DNA from: a virus
Length of the DNA: 25,659 nt
IMG/VR virus record: IMGVR_UViG_3300028571_000101
Coordinates: 1-25,659 of that record
Strand: one strand, 5' to 3'
Positions within the stretch are counted from its first letter, which is position 1. Each line of letters opens with the position of its first letter. This document shows, piece by piece, positions 6,944-14,869 of this stretch. Under the pieces are notes generated by a model. That model was given only the letters and a program-made list of their open reading frames with translations, was not told the origin of the DNA and ran no database searches. A program made the position numbers and the translations under genes.

Positions 6944-7165
6944 TCATGCGGCCGGAGGCCGCGCCCGGGCGGCTGCGGCCTGGAGCGCAGCGATGACCGT
7001 CGGGACCCACGACAGGGGGATCTTTAGTCCATCGCCTTCGATATCGACCTCGATGGCATCGGCGTTCGCCCACGTCGGGCCTTCGACCGGGTAGACGCGC
7101 ACATAGCCAGACGGGTCCCGGATCACATCGTCGACCTGGTCGTAGATTACCAGCGGATCAGTCAT
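6944..7165 (-). CDS. Small hypothetical protein between portal and MuF (73 aa)
   Basis: Starts MTDPLVIYDQVDDVIRDPSG. GGAG seven bases before the ATG lies in the last codons of the portal gene, whose stop is two bases upstream, so translation is probably coupled. The product has an acidic first half with a beta-strand pattern (YVRVYPVEG, AIEVDIEGDGLKIPLSWVP) and an Ala-rich helical end. I do not recognise the family. Position between portal and MuF suggests a head-associated or accessory role. Confidence 0.7.
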   Translation of the reverse strand: MTDPLVIYDQVDDVIRDPSGYVRVYPVEGPTWANADAIEVDIEGDGLKIPLSWVPTVIAALQAAAARARPPAA

Positions 7166-7167
7166 GT

Positions 7168-9222
7168 TCAGGCTCCACGGTCGATGTCATAGCGTCCGGC
7201 CAGGTCCGCCGCCGCCAACCCCTCACCCAACACCGCGACCAGCCCCTCCCGGGGCAGGGCCGGATAGAGCGTGAGCAGCCGCGCGCGGAAGGCGGCCATG
7301 TCTTCACAGGCCGCCAGGGCCGCATCCAGTTCCGCCCGCACGACATCCACCAGGGCGAGTACGGCGGGTTCGGTCGAGCGGCCCAGAGCCGCGGTGTGGG
7401 CGTCGGGCCAGTCGGGGCCGGCCGGCGGGCTCGGGCTGTCGGCAGTGGCCAGCGCCGCCAGGGCAGTCAGGCCGGCGCCTTCGACCATAGGATAGAGTGC
7501 ACACATGGTCGCCACCCCGGCAGAGAGGTCGGCGCCCCGGCGCACCGCGGCAGCCAGCCGGGTGCCGGGATCGCGCAGCAGTGCCTGTTCGGCGGGATCG
7601 TCCCGATAGCGGTCCTGCCAGGCGACTGATGCGGGGTGGGTGGGCGGCCATTCGGCCATGGATGGCACGCGGCCGGCCAGATCGCGCAGGGCGGCCAGCG
7701 CCGCGGCCTGGACAGGGATGGCCGCGCCCGGCGCCGCGGTCGTCGATTGCAGCACGGGCTCACCCGCCGCGGGTGACGGGATCCCGGTTTGTGCTCTGAC
7801 CCAGGCTTCAGGGATCTGGAGCAGGGCCGAGAGGTTCTGCATACCCAGCCCGAAGCTGTTGAGATCCCCGGGCGCGATGACGGCACCCGCGCCGATCTCG
7901 GGCGCGGCCCCAGCATCGAGCGCCCCGGGCGCTGCGACGGACGCCCCCAGCGTCGGCTCATCCCCCGTCGGCTCCGGGATGCCGGTCTGGGTGCGGACCC
8001 AGGACACGGGGATATAGGCGCCCATGCCGGAGGATGTTAGGCGCTGCAGGCTGGTGGAGAACGCCGTCAGGTCGGTCGGCTCGCGGGTGTCGAAGCGCCA
8101 CACCGGGGCGCGGCGCGGATCATCCACCAGGCCGTTGAGGGCGGCCAGCGGATAGAGCAGGTCGCGCCCCAGGGTGCTCTGCACCTGGCGCGCATCCGAG
8201 ACCAATAAATCCCGTTTCACGTCCCCTTGCAGGTCGGCGACCCCGGAGCCCATACCGGTCGCGGCCGGGGTGCTGGAGAGGCTGCCGCCCAGGATGGCGC
8301 GGGACATGACAGCGTCGGCGTACTGGACCATGGCGAGGAACGGCTCGGCCTGGCCCTCGGCCGCGGCCAGCAGGTCAATGCGCATCCCCTCGGGCATGAT
8401 GCCGGCGGCGTGCCGGCCCAGGTCGCGCACGGCGCGGAACAGGGTGGCCTTCTCGGTGGGTCCGGCGCCGCTGGGGTAGTAGCCCAGGCGCATCGGCAGG
8501 CCGTAGATCTCCAGCCACTCCGCCATATCGCGCAGCGAGAACTGCCGCATGATCCAGGGCCAGGTCAGGATGCGATAGAGCCCGGACCGTGCCAGGTAGC
8601 CGGAGCGGGCGCGGTGGGTGTGGGTGATCCAGCCGTAGGGCCAGAGTTCGGCCCCGTCAGACGACTGGTCGCGCAGGCGCAACTGGGTGCGGGTGCCCTT
8701 GTCGAGTTGGAACCAGGTCTGCGGCCGGTGCTCGATGTGCCCCGGCAGGCGTTCGGCGCCGGGGCCTGACCAGGTGATCTCCAGGCAACTGAAGCCGTGG
8801 CCCACCGCGTCCATCAGGTCGAGCAGCACGTCTTCCAGGTCCGGGATGCCGCCCAGCAGGTCCGCCACGGCGGCGGCCTGGCGCTTCTCCCGGGCGCTCG
8901 GGTTGCGCGGGGGCTCAATGCTCCAGGGGATGCTGAGGATGGCGCGGCGGCGCTTGGCCATCTCCGCGTGGAGGTGCGGGTCGCGCTCCTCCATGTCCAG
9001 ATAGAGTTCCGACTGCTGGGTCAGGTCCCCGGCTTCGGCCGCCTCCAGCAGGCCGGCCATGCGCTCCGGCGTGATGCCTCGCACCGGGTGCCCGGCCCAG
9101 GTGCGGGCGAGCGCCTGGGTAGATGCGCCCTCGGTCTGGCGCTCGCTGAGCGTCCTGGGGGCGACCGGGCGGCCGAAGTAGTCGGCGAGCGCAGCGGCGG
9201 CGGTGCGGAGCAGTCCGGCCAT
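7168..9222 (-). CDS. Portal protein, Mu gp29 family (DUF935), with internal duplication
   Basis: The product is 684 residues, clearly longer than Mu gp29 (about 510). The DUF935 part (about 1-410) has the usual marks: GDLTQQSELYLDMEERDPHL, KRRRAILSIPWSI, GFSCLEITW, RSGLYRILTWPWIMRQFSLRDMAEWLEIYGLPMRLG, and VMSRAILGGSLSS. It forms the dodecameric DNA gate of the head. After about residue 410 a module PVSWVRTQTGIPEPTGDEPTL is repeated as PEAWVRAQTGIPSPAAGEPVL, each followed by an Ala/Pro linker. The last 200 residues are helical and Ala-rich. The ATG at 9222 overlaps the terminase stop and has GAGGA at good distance; a TTG directly upstream is less likely. Confidence 0.93.
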   Translation of the reverse strand: MAGLLRTAAAALADYFGRPVAPRTLSERQTEGASTQALARTWAGHPVRGITPERMAGLLEAAEAGDLTQQSELYLDMEERDPHLHAEMAKRRRAILSIPWSIEPPRNPSAREKRQAAAVADLLGGIPDLEDVLLDLMDAVGHGFSCLEITWSGPGAERLPGHIEHRPQTWFQLDKGTRTQLRLRDQSSDGAELWPYGWITHTHRARSGYLARSGLYRILTWPWIMRQFSLRDMAEWLEIYGLPMRLGYYPSGAGPTEKATLFRAVRDLGRHAAGIMPEGMRIDLLAAAEGQAEPFLAMVQYADAVMSRAILGGSLSSTPAATGMGSGVADLQGDVKRDLLVSDARQVQSTLGRDLLYPLAALNGLVDDPRRAPVWRFDTREPTDLTAFSTSLQRLTSSGMGAYIPVSWVRTQTGIPEPTGDEPTLGASVAAPGALDAGAAPEIGAGAVIAPGDLNSFGLGMQNLSALLQIPEAWVRAQTGIPSPAAGEPVLQSTTAAPGAAIPVQAAALAALRDLAGRVPSMAEWPPTHPASVAWQDRYRDDPAEQALLRDPGTRLAAAVRRGADLSAGVATMCALYPMVEGAGLTALAALATADSPSPPAGPDWPDAHTAALGRSTEPAVLALVDVVRAELDAALAACEDMAAFRARLLTLYPALPREGLVAVLGEGLAAADLAGRYDIDRGA

Positions 9223-10925
9223 CAATAGAGTCCTCGGCGGTCGTCGTCATCGGTGGCGTGCGGGTCATCGAAGGCGCGCGCGGCGGCCGGGCCGGGGCCG
9301 CGCGGGACGGACTCCCACTCGATAGGCCCGGACGCGGGGTGGCTCGCGGCGAACTCCATCAGGCAGCCGGCGATGGCGCCGTCCCCGTGGCGCACCAGGT
9401 CGGGTTCCTTCAGGTCCCGGCGCTCCAGCTTGGGCACCATCGGGGTGCCGTCCACGTACTCGACCGCCCGGTGGTCATCCTCGAGGCTGCCGTCGCGCGG
9501 CAGGGTCAGATAGCCGTCTTCGAAAAGTTGGATGTAGCGGGCCATGTGCTCGCCGTACCAGGCGCGCGACAGCACGACTTCATGCACCGGGCCGCCGGTG
9601 TAGCGGCCGGTCTTGGGGTCCAGCACGGCGCGGCCGTAGTGATCGCCGGTGTACTCCATGAACACCTGGCCGGGGCCGGAGGCGTCCCCGGCGAAGGTCC
9701 AGCGACCACGCGGCAGGCCGTCCAGCAGGTGCCAGAGGATCTGTTCTTGCGCCCGGGCGGGGGCGTTGTGCAGTTCGATGATGAACGGCGCGTCCCGGCG
9801 TAGTTCTTGCGAGAGCAGCGCCGGGGTGATGACGCTGAAGTGACGATGGCGCGCGAAGTCCATGCCGACCGCCCAGCGCGCTTGAGCGGCGCGGGGCTCC
9901 AGGAGCGCTGCCAACAGCGGCGCCAGGTGGGCGGCGATCCAGAGGGCGACCCAGGTCTCGCGCTCGGTCTCGGCCTGGCGCGTGAAGTCGTCGGGGAAGA
10001 CGATGCGCAGGACCGGGCGGACCTCCGGCATGGCGCGTTCGATCCACACGGTGGGGATGGCGGAGCCGGAGCCGTCGCGGGGGATGGCGTCCAGTTCCTC
10101 GCGCATGGCGGCGGTGCGGGGGCCGTAGGCGGCGCGGATGGCGGTGTACCACTCACGCTTGCCGTCCGCGGTCGCGGCCTTGCCCTGCATGGCGCAGGCG
10201 CGCTCGTAGAGCCCGTTGGCGACGGCGTCGTCAAAGGTGATGCGGATCGCGCGGGCGCGGGCGCCGTAACGGCCGGCCCGCACGTCCTGCAGGAGTTCGT
10301 TGAAGGGGTTGCGCTTGCCCCGGTGCGTCGACCAGACCCGGATCTTGCCGCCCCAGATCAGGAGCGCCGTGGCGGACTCCAGCACGGCGCGCACGTTCTT
10401 GTGCAGCGCCGCCTCATCAATGTCCACCACGCCTTGCAGGCCGTGGATGTTCTCCGGCCGACTGCTGAGCGCCGTAATCCGGAAGCCGGAGCCGAAACGC
10501 ACCCGGAAGGACTGGATCTGCCGGCTGCCGCCCTCGGCGGTCTGGTCCTCGAACAGGTACTGCTCGATGCGGGTGACCTGGCCGCGGGCGATGATGGGGG
10601 CGAAGCGGGCCACGTAGCCGATGAACTCCAGGCCCTTTTCTCTCGTGTCGGCCATGTACCAGACGTTGGACCCGCCGGCGTCCGCGGCACTGGCGGCCGT
10701 GATGGTATCGGCCAGCGCCTGGGCGAAGGTGATACCGGTGCGCCGGCCCTTCTCGCACACGGCGATATCCAGGTCCGCCTGCATCCGGATCCAGTCGGAT
10801 TGATGCTGCATCAGGACGCCCTGGGCGCGGGGGTCGAAGTCCGCGGGGATGGCGCGCACGCTGTCGGGGAGTTCGTCCCACTCGATCAGGCGCTCGGTGT
10901 CGGGCAGGGGCGCGAGGGCGTTCAC
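9222..10925 (-). CDS. Terminase large subunit, Mu gp28 family
   Basis: The product is 567 residues. Residues 57-66 (CEKGRRTGIT) form the variant Walker A of this family and 166-172 (VVDIDEA) the Walker B, so the N-terminal half is the packaging ATPase. RVWSTHRGKRNPFNELL is the usual coupling segment. The C-terminal nuclease half shows VGMDFARHRHFSVI, FAGDASGPGQ and a late Asp-rich tail (DDPHATDDDDRRGLY). It drives headful packaging. GTG start at 10925 overlaps the TGA of the preceding gene as GTGA; the stop overlaps the portal ATG. Confidence 0.95.
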   Translation of the reverse strand: MNALAPLPDTERLIEWDELPDSVRAIPADFDPRAQGVLMQHQSDWIRMQADLDIAVCEKGRRTGITFAQALADTITAASAADAGGSNVWYMADTREKGLEFIGYVARFAPIIARGQVTRIEQYLFEDQTAEGGSRQIQSFRVRFGSGFRITALSSRPENIHGLQGVVDIDEAALHKNVRAVLESATALLIWGGKIRVWSTHRGKRNPFNELLQDVRAGRYGARARAIRITFDDAVANGLYERACAMQGKAATADGKREWYTAIRAAYGPRTAAMREELDAIPRDGSGSAIPTVWIERAMPEVRPVLRIVFPDDFTRQAETERETWVALWIAAHLAPLLAALLEPRAAQARWAVGMDFARHRHFSVITPALLSQELRRDAPFIIELHNAPARAQEQILWHLLDGLPRGRWTFAGDASGPGQVFMEYTGDHYGRAVLDPKTGRYTGGPVHEVVLSRAWYGEHMARYIQLFEDGYLTLPRDGSLEDDHRAVEYVDGTPMVPKLERRDLKEPDLVRHGDGAIAGCLMEFAASHPASGPIEWESVPRGPGPAAARAFDDPHATDDDDRRGLY

Positions 10926-11374
10926 GCCGGGGGCTTGCCCTGGTCGTAATGGTCCATCAGGCGCTTATAGGTAGCGTCCGCGCAGGCATCGGCCCGCTTG
11001 GAGGCTTCCTGTGCCTGGTAATACGCGATATGGTCAGCGGGGAGACCGCTCGCGCGGGCCACTGCGCCGGCCGCGAACCAGGCTCCCATCGCTTGGTTCG
11101 CAGCGGCTTGTTCGGCCTTCCAGCGGGCGGTCAGGGTGTCGGCGACTACCCCGCGCACCACATGGCGCAGCGACGACTCGGCCCAGACGAGCCGCCGCAG
11201 CACTTCGATCAACTGGTCGCGGGTCAGGCCGCGCACGATCTCGCCGGTCGGGTCCGCAGGCGGGTCCACGGGCGTGGGCGCGGCAGGCGCGGGGTCGGTC
11301 TGGCGGGCAACAGCCGCGACGCGCCGGACCCGGGTGCGGGGCGCGTGGGCGCGGTCGATGGCCGGGGCGGTCAT
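10922..11374 (-). CDS. Hypothetical protein upstream of terminase (150 aa), possible small-terminase partner
   Basis: The ATG at 11374 overlaps the stop of the previous gene (ATGA); the frame upstream of it is a shadow. The first 55 residues are Pro/Arg/Ala-rich and likely disordered. The rest is helical: LTRDQLIEVLRRLVWAESSLRHVVRG, KAEQAAANQAMGAWFAAG, YYQAQEASKRADACADATYKRL. It sits between DUF3486 and the terminase large subunit, where packaging partners are expected, but no family is recognised. Confidence 0.75.
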   Translation of the reverse strand: MTAPAIDRAHAPRTRVRRVAAVARQTDPAPAAPTPVDPPADPTGEIVRGLTRDQLIEVLRRLVWAESSLRHVVRGVVADTLTARWKAEQAAANQAMGAWFAAGAVARASGLPADHIAYYQAQEASKRADACADATYKRLMDHYDQGKPPA

Positions 11375-11583
11375 GGGCGCAGGGTGCCGATGGTGGCGGC
11401 CGTCAGGTCCAGGTTCATCCCGAGATGGGCGGCCACCTGGCAGGCGCATTGCCCCGGCGTCCAGCAGTCCCATTGGTCGGGTGCGGTGCGGCGCACCCAG
11501 AGGCAGCGGACGCTGGCGGGCGGGGCGTCCGCGGCGACGATGGGCAGGGCGAGCAAGGTCTCGGTGTGCGTTGGCTGCGTCAT
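11371..11583 (-). CDS. Small Cys/Trp-containing hypothetical protein (70 aa)
   Basis: Bounded by ATGA overlaps on both sides, with DUF3486 upstream and the 150-residue gene downstream, which argues that it is real. The middle has four cysteines (CLWVRRTAPDQWDCWTPGQC, then AC), which could bind metal or form a small compact fold. No known family recognised. Confidence 0.65.
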   Translation of the reverse strand: MTQPTHTETLLALPIVAADAPPASVRCLWVRRTAPDQWDCWTPGQCACQVAAHLGMNLDLTAATIGTLRP

Positions 11584-12143
11584 GTCATCCCCATCAACAC
11601 TTGTTCACGCCAGAAGGTGGCGTCGTCTTTGGACAGGCCGCGCGCCTGGGCGGCGCTGCTCACGCGGTCCGCGGCCTCGGTGAGGGCCGTGCGCCGGACT
11701 TCTCCGGCCCACTTGCGTTGCGCGATGCTCGCCCGCGTCAGGTCCGCGTGCGCCCGGGCGGCCCGTGCAATGAGGTCGATCCGCTGGGCCTGGTCATCCA
11801 TCCCTTGGGCCTCGTCGAGCGTCATCAGTTGCTCGAACATCTCGGTGGAGAGCAAGGATGTGACGGCCGCCGACTGCTGCGCCTCGTCATCGGGCGCGGC
11901 GGCGGCGATCGCCTGGGCGGCGATGGTGGCGGCCTGGATGCGTGCGACCTTCTGCTTGAGCCCCAGGCCGTAGCGCCCGACCGTCTGCATGGACAGGGTG
12001 ACCGTCAGGCCGTGGGCGGCTAACCGGGCGTTTAAGGCCCCCGTAAGGGCCTCGTAATCGCCGAAGCCGCGCACGCGCAACTGCTCGTCGAGCCAGGCGC
12101 GGATCTCGCTCGGCAGGCGGGGGATGAGGGCGGGGGCGGGCAT
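11580..12143 (-). CDS. DUF3486 protein, Mu gp27 family (likely small terminase)
   Basis: The product is 187 residues. It shows the DUF3486 pattern: IPRLPSEIRAWLDEQLRVRGF, a DNA-binding helical section (YEALTGALNARLAAHGL, SMQTVGRYGLGLKQK), a long helical middle, and the C-terminal GLSKDDATFWREQVLMG. The family precedes the large terminase in Mu-like phages and is considered the DNA-recognition subunit. The ATG at 12143 has no visible Shine-Dalgarno: directly upstream is the pyrimidine-rich arm of a heptamer hairpin, so initiation may depend on structure. Confidence 0.9.
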   Translation of the reverse strand: MPAPALIPRLPSEIRAWLDEQLRVRGFGDYEALTGALNARLAAHGLTVTLSMQTVGRYGLGLKQKVARIQAATIAAQAIAAAAPDDEAQQSAAVTSLLSTEMFEQLMTLDEAQGMDDQAQRIDLIARAARAHADLTRASIAQRKWAGEVRRTALTEAADRVSSAAQARGLSKDDATFWREQVLMGMT

Positions 12144-12148
12144 GTTTT

Positions 12149-12296
12149 TAAGGATGAAGGATGAGGGATGAGGGATGAAGGGGCGGCATCATGGTCTGCT
12201 CTGGCGCCTGGCGGCGCGGGTTAGTGGTCGGCGTTCGCGGTCTGTTCCCTTCATCCTTCATCCTTCATCCTTCATCCTTCATCCTTCATCCTTACC
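12149..12296. repeat. Heptamer-array hairpin element, copy 2
   Basis: About four GGATGAA/GGATGAG units at 12149-12182 face six perfect TTCATCC units at 12249-12290, separated by about 64 bases of unique DNA. The arms are inverted and could form a stem of over 30 pairs. The TAA of the upstream gene (12292-12294) lies inside the first unit as TAAGGATGAA, and the other arm ends five bases before the DUF3486 ATG. The element fills the whole gap between these two genes. Same unit and layout as the element at 4483-4582. Confidence 0.93.
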
Positions 12297-12864
12297 ACAC
12301 CTGCGGGCGGGCTACGCCTTCGATGCCATCACCCTCACCCGACAGGTAATCGGTGCCATCCGCCGTGATCCGGTAGAGCCATGCCTGTGGCTCGGCGGCC
12401 AGATGCCGGGTGGGGTCGGTGAGGTAGGCCAGGGCGCGGCGGATCGAGGGTTCGGAGAGGTCCAGGTCAGTGTCCTCCGTCAGGCTGACGGCGATCAGGC
12501 CGACGCCCATCGGGGCCGGACCGCCCCAGGAAAGGGACTGCAACACCCGCAGGCGCAACATGCGCACCGCGCGCACGCTGTTGGGGTCGCGCGCGGGGTC
12601 GGCTTCGACTTTGTCGACGCCGTCCGGCGTCAGGCGAAACAGCGCCACCGGGGCGGCGCCGCTGGTCTGGCCGCCCGTCACCAGGTGGCCACGGTCGACT
12701 AGGTAGGCGAGCGCGCGATTGAGTTCGTCCGGGTTCGCGGCGACATCCGCGCTCAGACTCTCGGCGATCAGGCCCGGCCCCAGCGGGCGCGGCCACACGG
12801 CATAGAGGGTGTGGCGGATGGCGGCGCGGCGGGCGGCGGCGCGCAGGGCGCTGATGTCGGTCAT
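12292..12864 (-). CDS. Duplicated winged-helix phage protein (gp26-like, VpaChn25_0724 type)
   Basis: The product is 190 residues built of two similar winged-helix-like halves. In the first, GLIAESLSADVAANPDELNRALAYLVDRGHL leads to LFRLTPDGVDKVE; in the second, GLIAVSLTEDTDLDLSEPSIRRALAYL leads to LYRITADGTDYL. Single-domain relatives of this kind occur between DUF2730 and DUF3486 in Mu-like phages. The role is unknown; DNA binding during packaging or late regulation is plausible. ATGA overlap with DUF2730. Its stop codon is within the heptamer element. Confidence 0.78.
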   Translation of the reverse strand: MTDISALRAAARRAAIRHTLYAVWPRPLGPGLIAESLSADVAANPDELNRALAYLVDRGHLVTGGQTSGAAPVALFRLTPDGVDKVEADPARDPNSVRAVRMLRLRVLQSLSWGGPAPMGVGLIAVSLTEDTDLDLSEPSIRRALAYLTDPTRHLAAEPQAWLYRITADGTDYLSGEGDGIEGVARPQVW

Positions 12865-13268
12865 TGGCTGGGGGTCCTGACGATGTGCTGGCGCAGCTCC
12901 TCGAGGAGCTTGTCCAGTTTGATGTTGGTCGCGCCGATGTGCTCGACCCAGGTGTCGCGCGAGACGTAGTTATCGACCAGGGCGCGGCGGTCTTCGTCGT
13001 GCTGCCGCCGCAACTGGCCTATCTCCTCCTTTTGGGCCATGAGCCGCTCGGTCAGTGCCGAATGGCGTGCGTCCCAGGCTGCGCGATAGGCGGCGGATGA
13101 TTCCACCCGGTGGGTCTCTGCCGCGGCGAAGCGCCGGTCCAGGTCGCCGCGCAGGTCGTGGCCGAGGCAGTCGATGCGTGCCATGAACTGCACCACCAGC
13201 CGGTGGCCGAAGGCCGCGAGCGCGGTCGCGCAGGCGATCAGGGCGACGATGAGCCCGATCGTATCCAT
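12861..13268 (-). CDS. DUF2730 membrane-anchored coiled-coil protein
   Basis: The product is 135 residues. One transmembrane helix at about 4-28 (IGLIVALIACATALAAFGHRL), then a long charged coiled coil with HSALTERLMAQKEEIGQLRRQ and HDEDRRALVDNYVSRDTWVEH, ending KLDKLLEELRQHI. It fits the DUF2730/gp25-like proteins of Mu-like phages, which lie after the lysis genes and may act as spanins or in assembly. The ATG overlaps the holin-like stop as TGATG; the longer frame upstream is a shadow. Confidence 0.85.
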   Translation of the reverse strand: MDTIGLIVALIACATALAAFGHRLVVQFMARIDCLGHDLRGDLDRRFAAAETHRVESSAAYRAAWDARHSALTERLMAQKEEIGQLRRQHDEDRRALVDNYVSRDTWVEHIGATNIKLDKLLEELRQHIVRTPSQ

Positions 13269-13606
13269 CAGCCGAGCCGGGCCGTGCCGGGCGCGCGGTG
13301 CGCCCACCATTGGCGCGCCTTGGACACCGCGGCGGCCGCCAGTGCGACGGCGGACCCCAGGGCCAGCAGCAGCGCGCTGCCGGAGTCGAGCACCACGGTG
13401 GTCTGGGTCAGCACCGCGGCCACGTGTTCCGGGGCCGGGCCGTCGGCCCACAGGTGTTGCACGGCCTGGTAGGCAGGGCCGGCAGCGGCCCACAGGGACA
13501 GGCCGCTCGCGACGATGGCCAGTACGCGGCCACGCACCAGGGACATCCAGGGACCATCGGGGTCCTGGCCACGGGTTTGTGCAGTGATAGGGGTAGGGTC
13601 AGGCAT
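13268..13606 (-). CDS. Holin-like membrane protein
   Basis: The product is 112 residues with two likely transmembrane segments: about 28-50 (VLAIVASGLSLWAAAGPAY) and about 75-95 (GSALLLALGSAVALAAAAVS), a short N-terminal polar stretch, and a basic C-terminus (KARQWWAHRAPGTARLG). It overlaps the amidase gene by eight bases and precedes DUF2730. Size, topology and position fit a holin that lets the endolysin reach the wall. No family signature was recognised, so the call is by context. Confidence 0.7.
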   Translation of the reverse strand: MPDPTPITAQTRGQDPDGPWMSLVRGRVLAIVASGLSLWAAAGPAYQAVQHLWADGPAPEHVAAVLTQTTVVLDSGSALLLALGSAVALAAAAVSKARQWWAHRAPGTARLG

Positions 13607-14234
13607 GGGCGATCTCCGCACGATGATAGGCATTGAGCGCAGCCAGGAACGCCTTCCAGTCCCAGGCCGGGCCCGGGTCCGACTTGCGCCCGGGCGCGAT
13701 GTCATCGTGTCCGACGATCTCAACCAGGGACGGGTAGCGCATCTGGAGCGCGGCGCAGAGGGCAACGGCCGTAGCCACCTGGGGCGGGGCGTAGCGCTCC
13801 CAGGCGCGGAAGGCGCCACCGTGCTTGTGGAGCGCGTGCAGCAGGCGCTCGGCGGGGACCCGTGTCAGGTTATCGAAGCCGAGATTGGCCAGTTCGATGC
13901 CGATCGAGCAGGTGTTGAGGTTGGTGTGTTTGCCCCAGGAGGACCGCCCGGCGTGCCACGCCTGGGTGCCGAGCCCGAGCAACTGCCAGACCTTCCCGCC
14001 ACGCCCGACCAGCAGGTGCGCGGATGCCTTGGACTGGGCGCTGCACAGCCAGTGGGCTGAGCCCTCGGCACTGTTGCCCGCGGTGTAGTGCAGGACGATC
14101 AGCACCGGCGCCAGCAGCCGCCCGCCGTGGTTGGGGGTCAGCAGGCCATGCTCGACCGCAGGGGTCCCGGCGCACGCATCCAGTTGGTGCCGGGCGTTGA
14201 TTTGGAATCTGGGGAATCTGGGGGCGGTGTTCAT
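13599..14234 (-). CDS. N-acetylmuramoyl-L-alanine amidase endolysin (Amidase_2)
   Basis: The product is 211 residues. Zinc-site and catalytic motifs of the Amidase_2 fold are visible: VLIVLHYTAG with His49, QAWHAGRSSW, CSIGIELAN, and IVGHDDIAPGRKSDPGPAWDW near the C-terminus. It cleaves the peptide from the glycan in peptidoglycan at lysis. No signal peptide is seen, so it needs the neighbouring holin. A perfect 9-bp inverted repeat directly abuts the ATG and covers the only ribosome-site-like bases (AGGG), suggesting translational or operator control. Confidence 0.93.
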   Translation of the reverse strand: MNTAPRFPRFQINARHQLDACAGTPAVEHGLLTPNHGGRLLAPVLIVLHYTAGNSAEGSAHWLCSAQSKASAHLLVGRGGKVWQLLGLGTQAWHAGRSSWGKHTNLNTCSIGIELANLGFDNLTRVPAERLLHALHKHGGAFRAWERYAPPQVATAVALCAALQMRYPSLVEIVGHDDIAPGRKSDPGPAWDWKAFLAALNAYHRAEIAHA

Positions 14235-14255
14235 GGCCCTATCATGGATAGGGCC
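14235..14255. promoter_or_regulatory. Perfect 9-bp inverted repeat at the amidase start
   Basis: GGCCCTATC and GATAGGGCC face each other over a three-base loop, ending exactly one base before the amidase ATG. In RNA it would be a stable hairpin hiding the purine bases upstream of the start. As DNA it could be an operator. The - strand gap from 14235 to 14330 otherwise holds only a short ORF. Confidence 0.6.
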
Positions 14256-14331
14256 GGGGCGGGGTGGGGGGGTGTTGTTGCGCGTACCCGGCGGCGCTGG
14301 GGCCGGGCATGCGGACGATGCGGCAGGCCAT
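14242..14331 (-). CDS. Possible 29-aa ORF coupled to mor
   Basis: ATG at 14331 overlaps the Mor stop as TGATG and the frame ends 8 bases before the amidase ATG. The peptide (MACRIVRMPGPSAAGYAQQH...) is Pro-rich at its end and shows no domain. The overlap is like that of true genes here, yet the length and composition are also expected by chance in GC-rich DNA. It could serve as a leader for the amidase. Confidence 0.3.
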   Translation of the reverse strand: MACRIVRMPGPSAAGYAQQHPPTPPRPYP

Positions 14332-14852
14332 CAGGAGTGCTCCCGTAGCGCGCCGCGGCGGGACTCCGCCGCCCGCCGCCGCCGCGCCTGCTCCAGCCGC
14401 CGCTGCGCGGTGAGGATGTACTGCACGGTGCGCACCGGCAGCCCAAAGCGGGCGGCCAGGTCCTTGGTGTTGCGGCCGTTGAAGGCGCTGTAGATCTGGT
14501 GATCGCGCAGCACCCGCTGGACGGTGGCGGGGCCGGGGAAACAGACCTTGTCGCCGCCGATGTAGGCGGCGAGCGCGGCGACGATGGCCTGGGCCGCGGG
14601 CGCGGGCGCGGCGCCCTGGACCTGCCGGAGGGTGGCAGTGACCACTTCCACCATGGTGATCAGGGTGCCGGGCCACTGGTGGATCAGGTCCGCATCAGGG
14701 TTAGTGCAGGCGATGCGCCCGACCAGCCGCCTGGTGGGTGCCCGCAGGCCGGGCGGGGGGCGGTCCGCGGGCCAGGCGGCGGCGGGGCGCTGCACTGGGG
14801 TCGGGCCGGGGGCGAGTGCGAACACGGGCGCGGGGGGGCTGCGTTTGCGCAT
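14331..14852 (-). CDS. mor: Mor-family transcription activator
   Basis: From the ATG at 14852 the product is 173 residues; a GTG at 14864 would add four. The first 45 residues are Pro-rich and not part of the usual fold. The Mor core follows: DLIHQWPGTLITMVEVVTATL, the dimer region near YIGGDKVCFP, and a helix-turn-helix with NTKDLAARFGLPVRTVQYIL before a basic Arg-rich tail. Mor activates the middle promoter in Mu. No separate C gene is visible in the window, so Mor may alone switch on the lysis and head genes that follow. Confidence 0.9.
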   Translation of the reverse strand: MRKRSPPAPVFALAPGPTPVQRPAAAWPADRPPPGLRAPTRRLVGRIACTNPDADLIHQWPGTLITMVEVVTATLRQVQGAAPAPAAQAIVAALAAYIGGDKVCFPGPATVQRVLRDHQIYSAFNGRNTKDLAARFGLPVRTVQYILTAQRRLEQARRRRAAESRRGALREHS

Positions 14853-14869
14853 GGTGAAACTCACGGTGA

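Noticed and set aside
9807-10949. Long + strand open frame opposite the terminase gene
   Set aside because: It mirrors codon structure of the terminase on the other strand and gives a Gly/Asp/Ala/Val-rich product without domains. High GC removes stops from antisense frames.
12149-12296. CRISPR-like array
   Set aside because: The units are seven bases long with no spacers, and the arms face each other. No cas genes are present.
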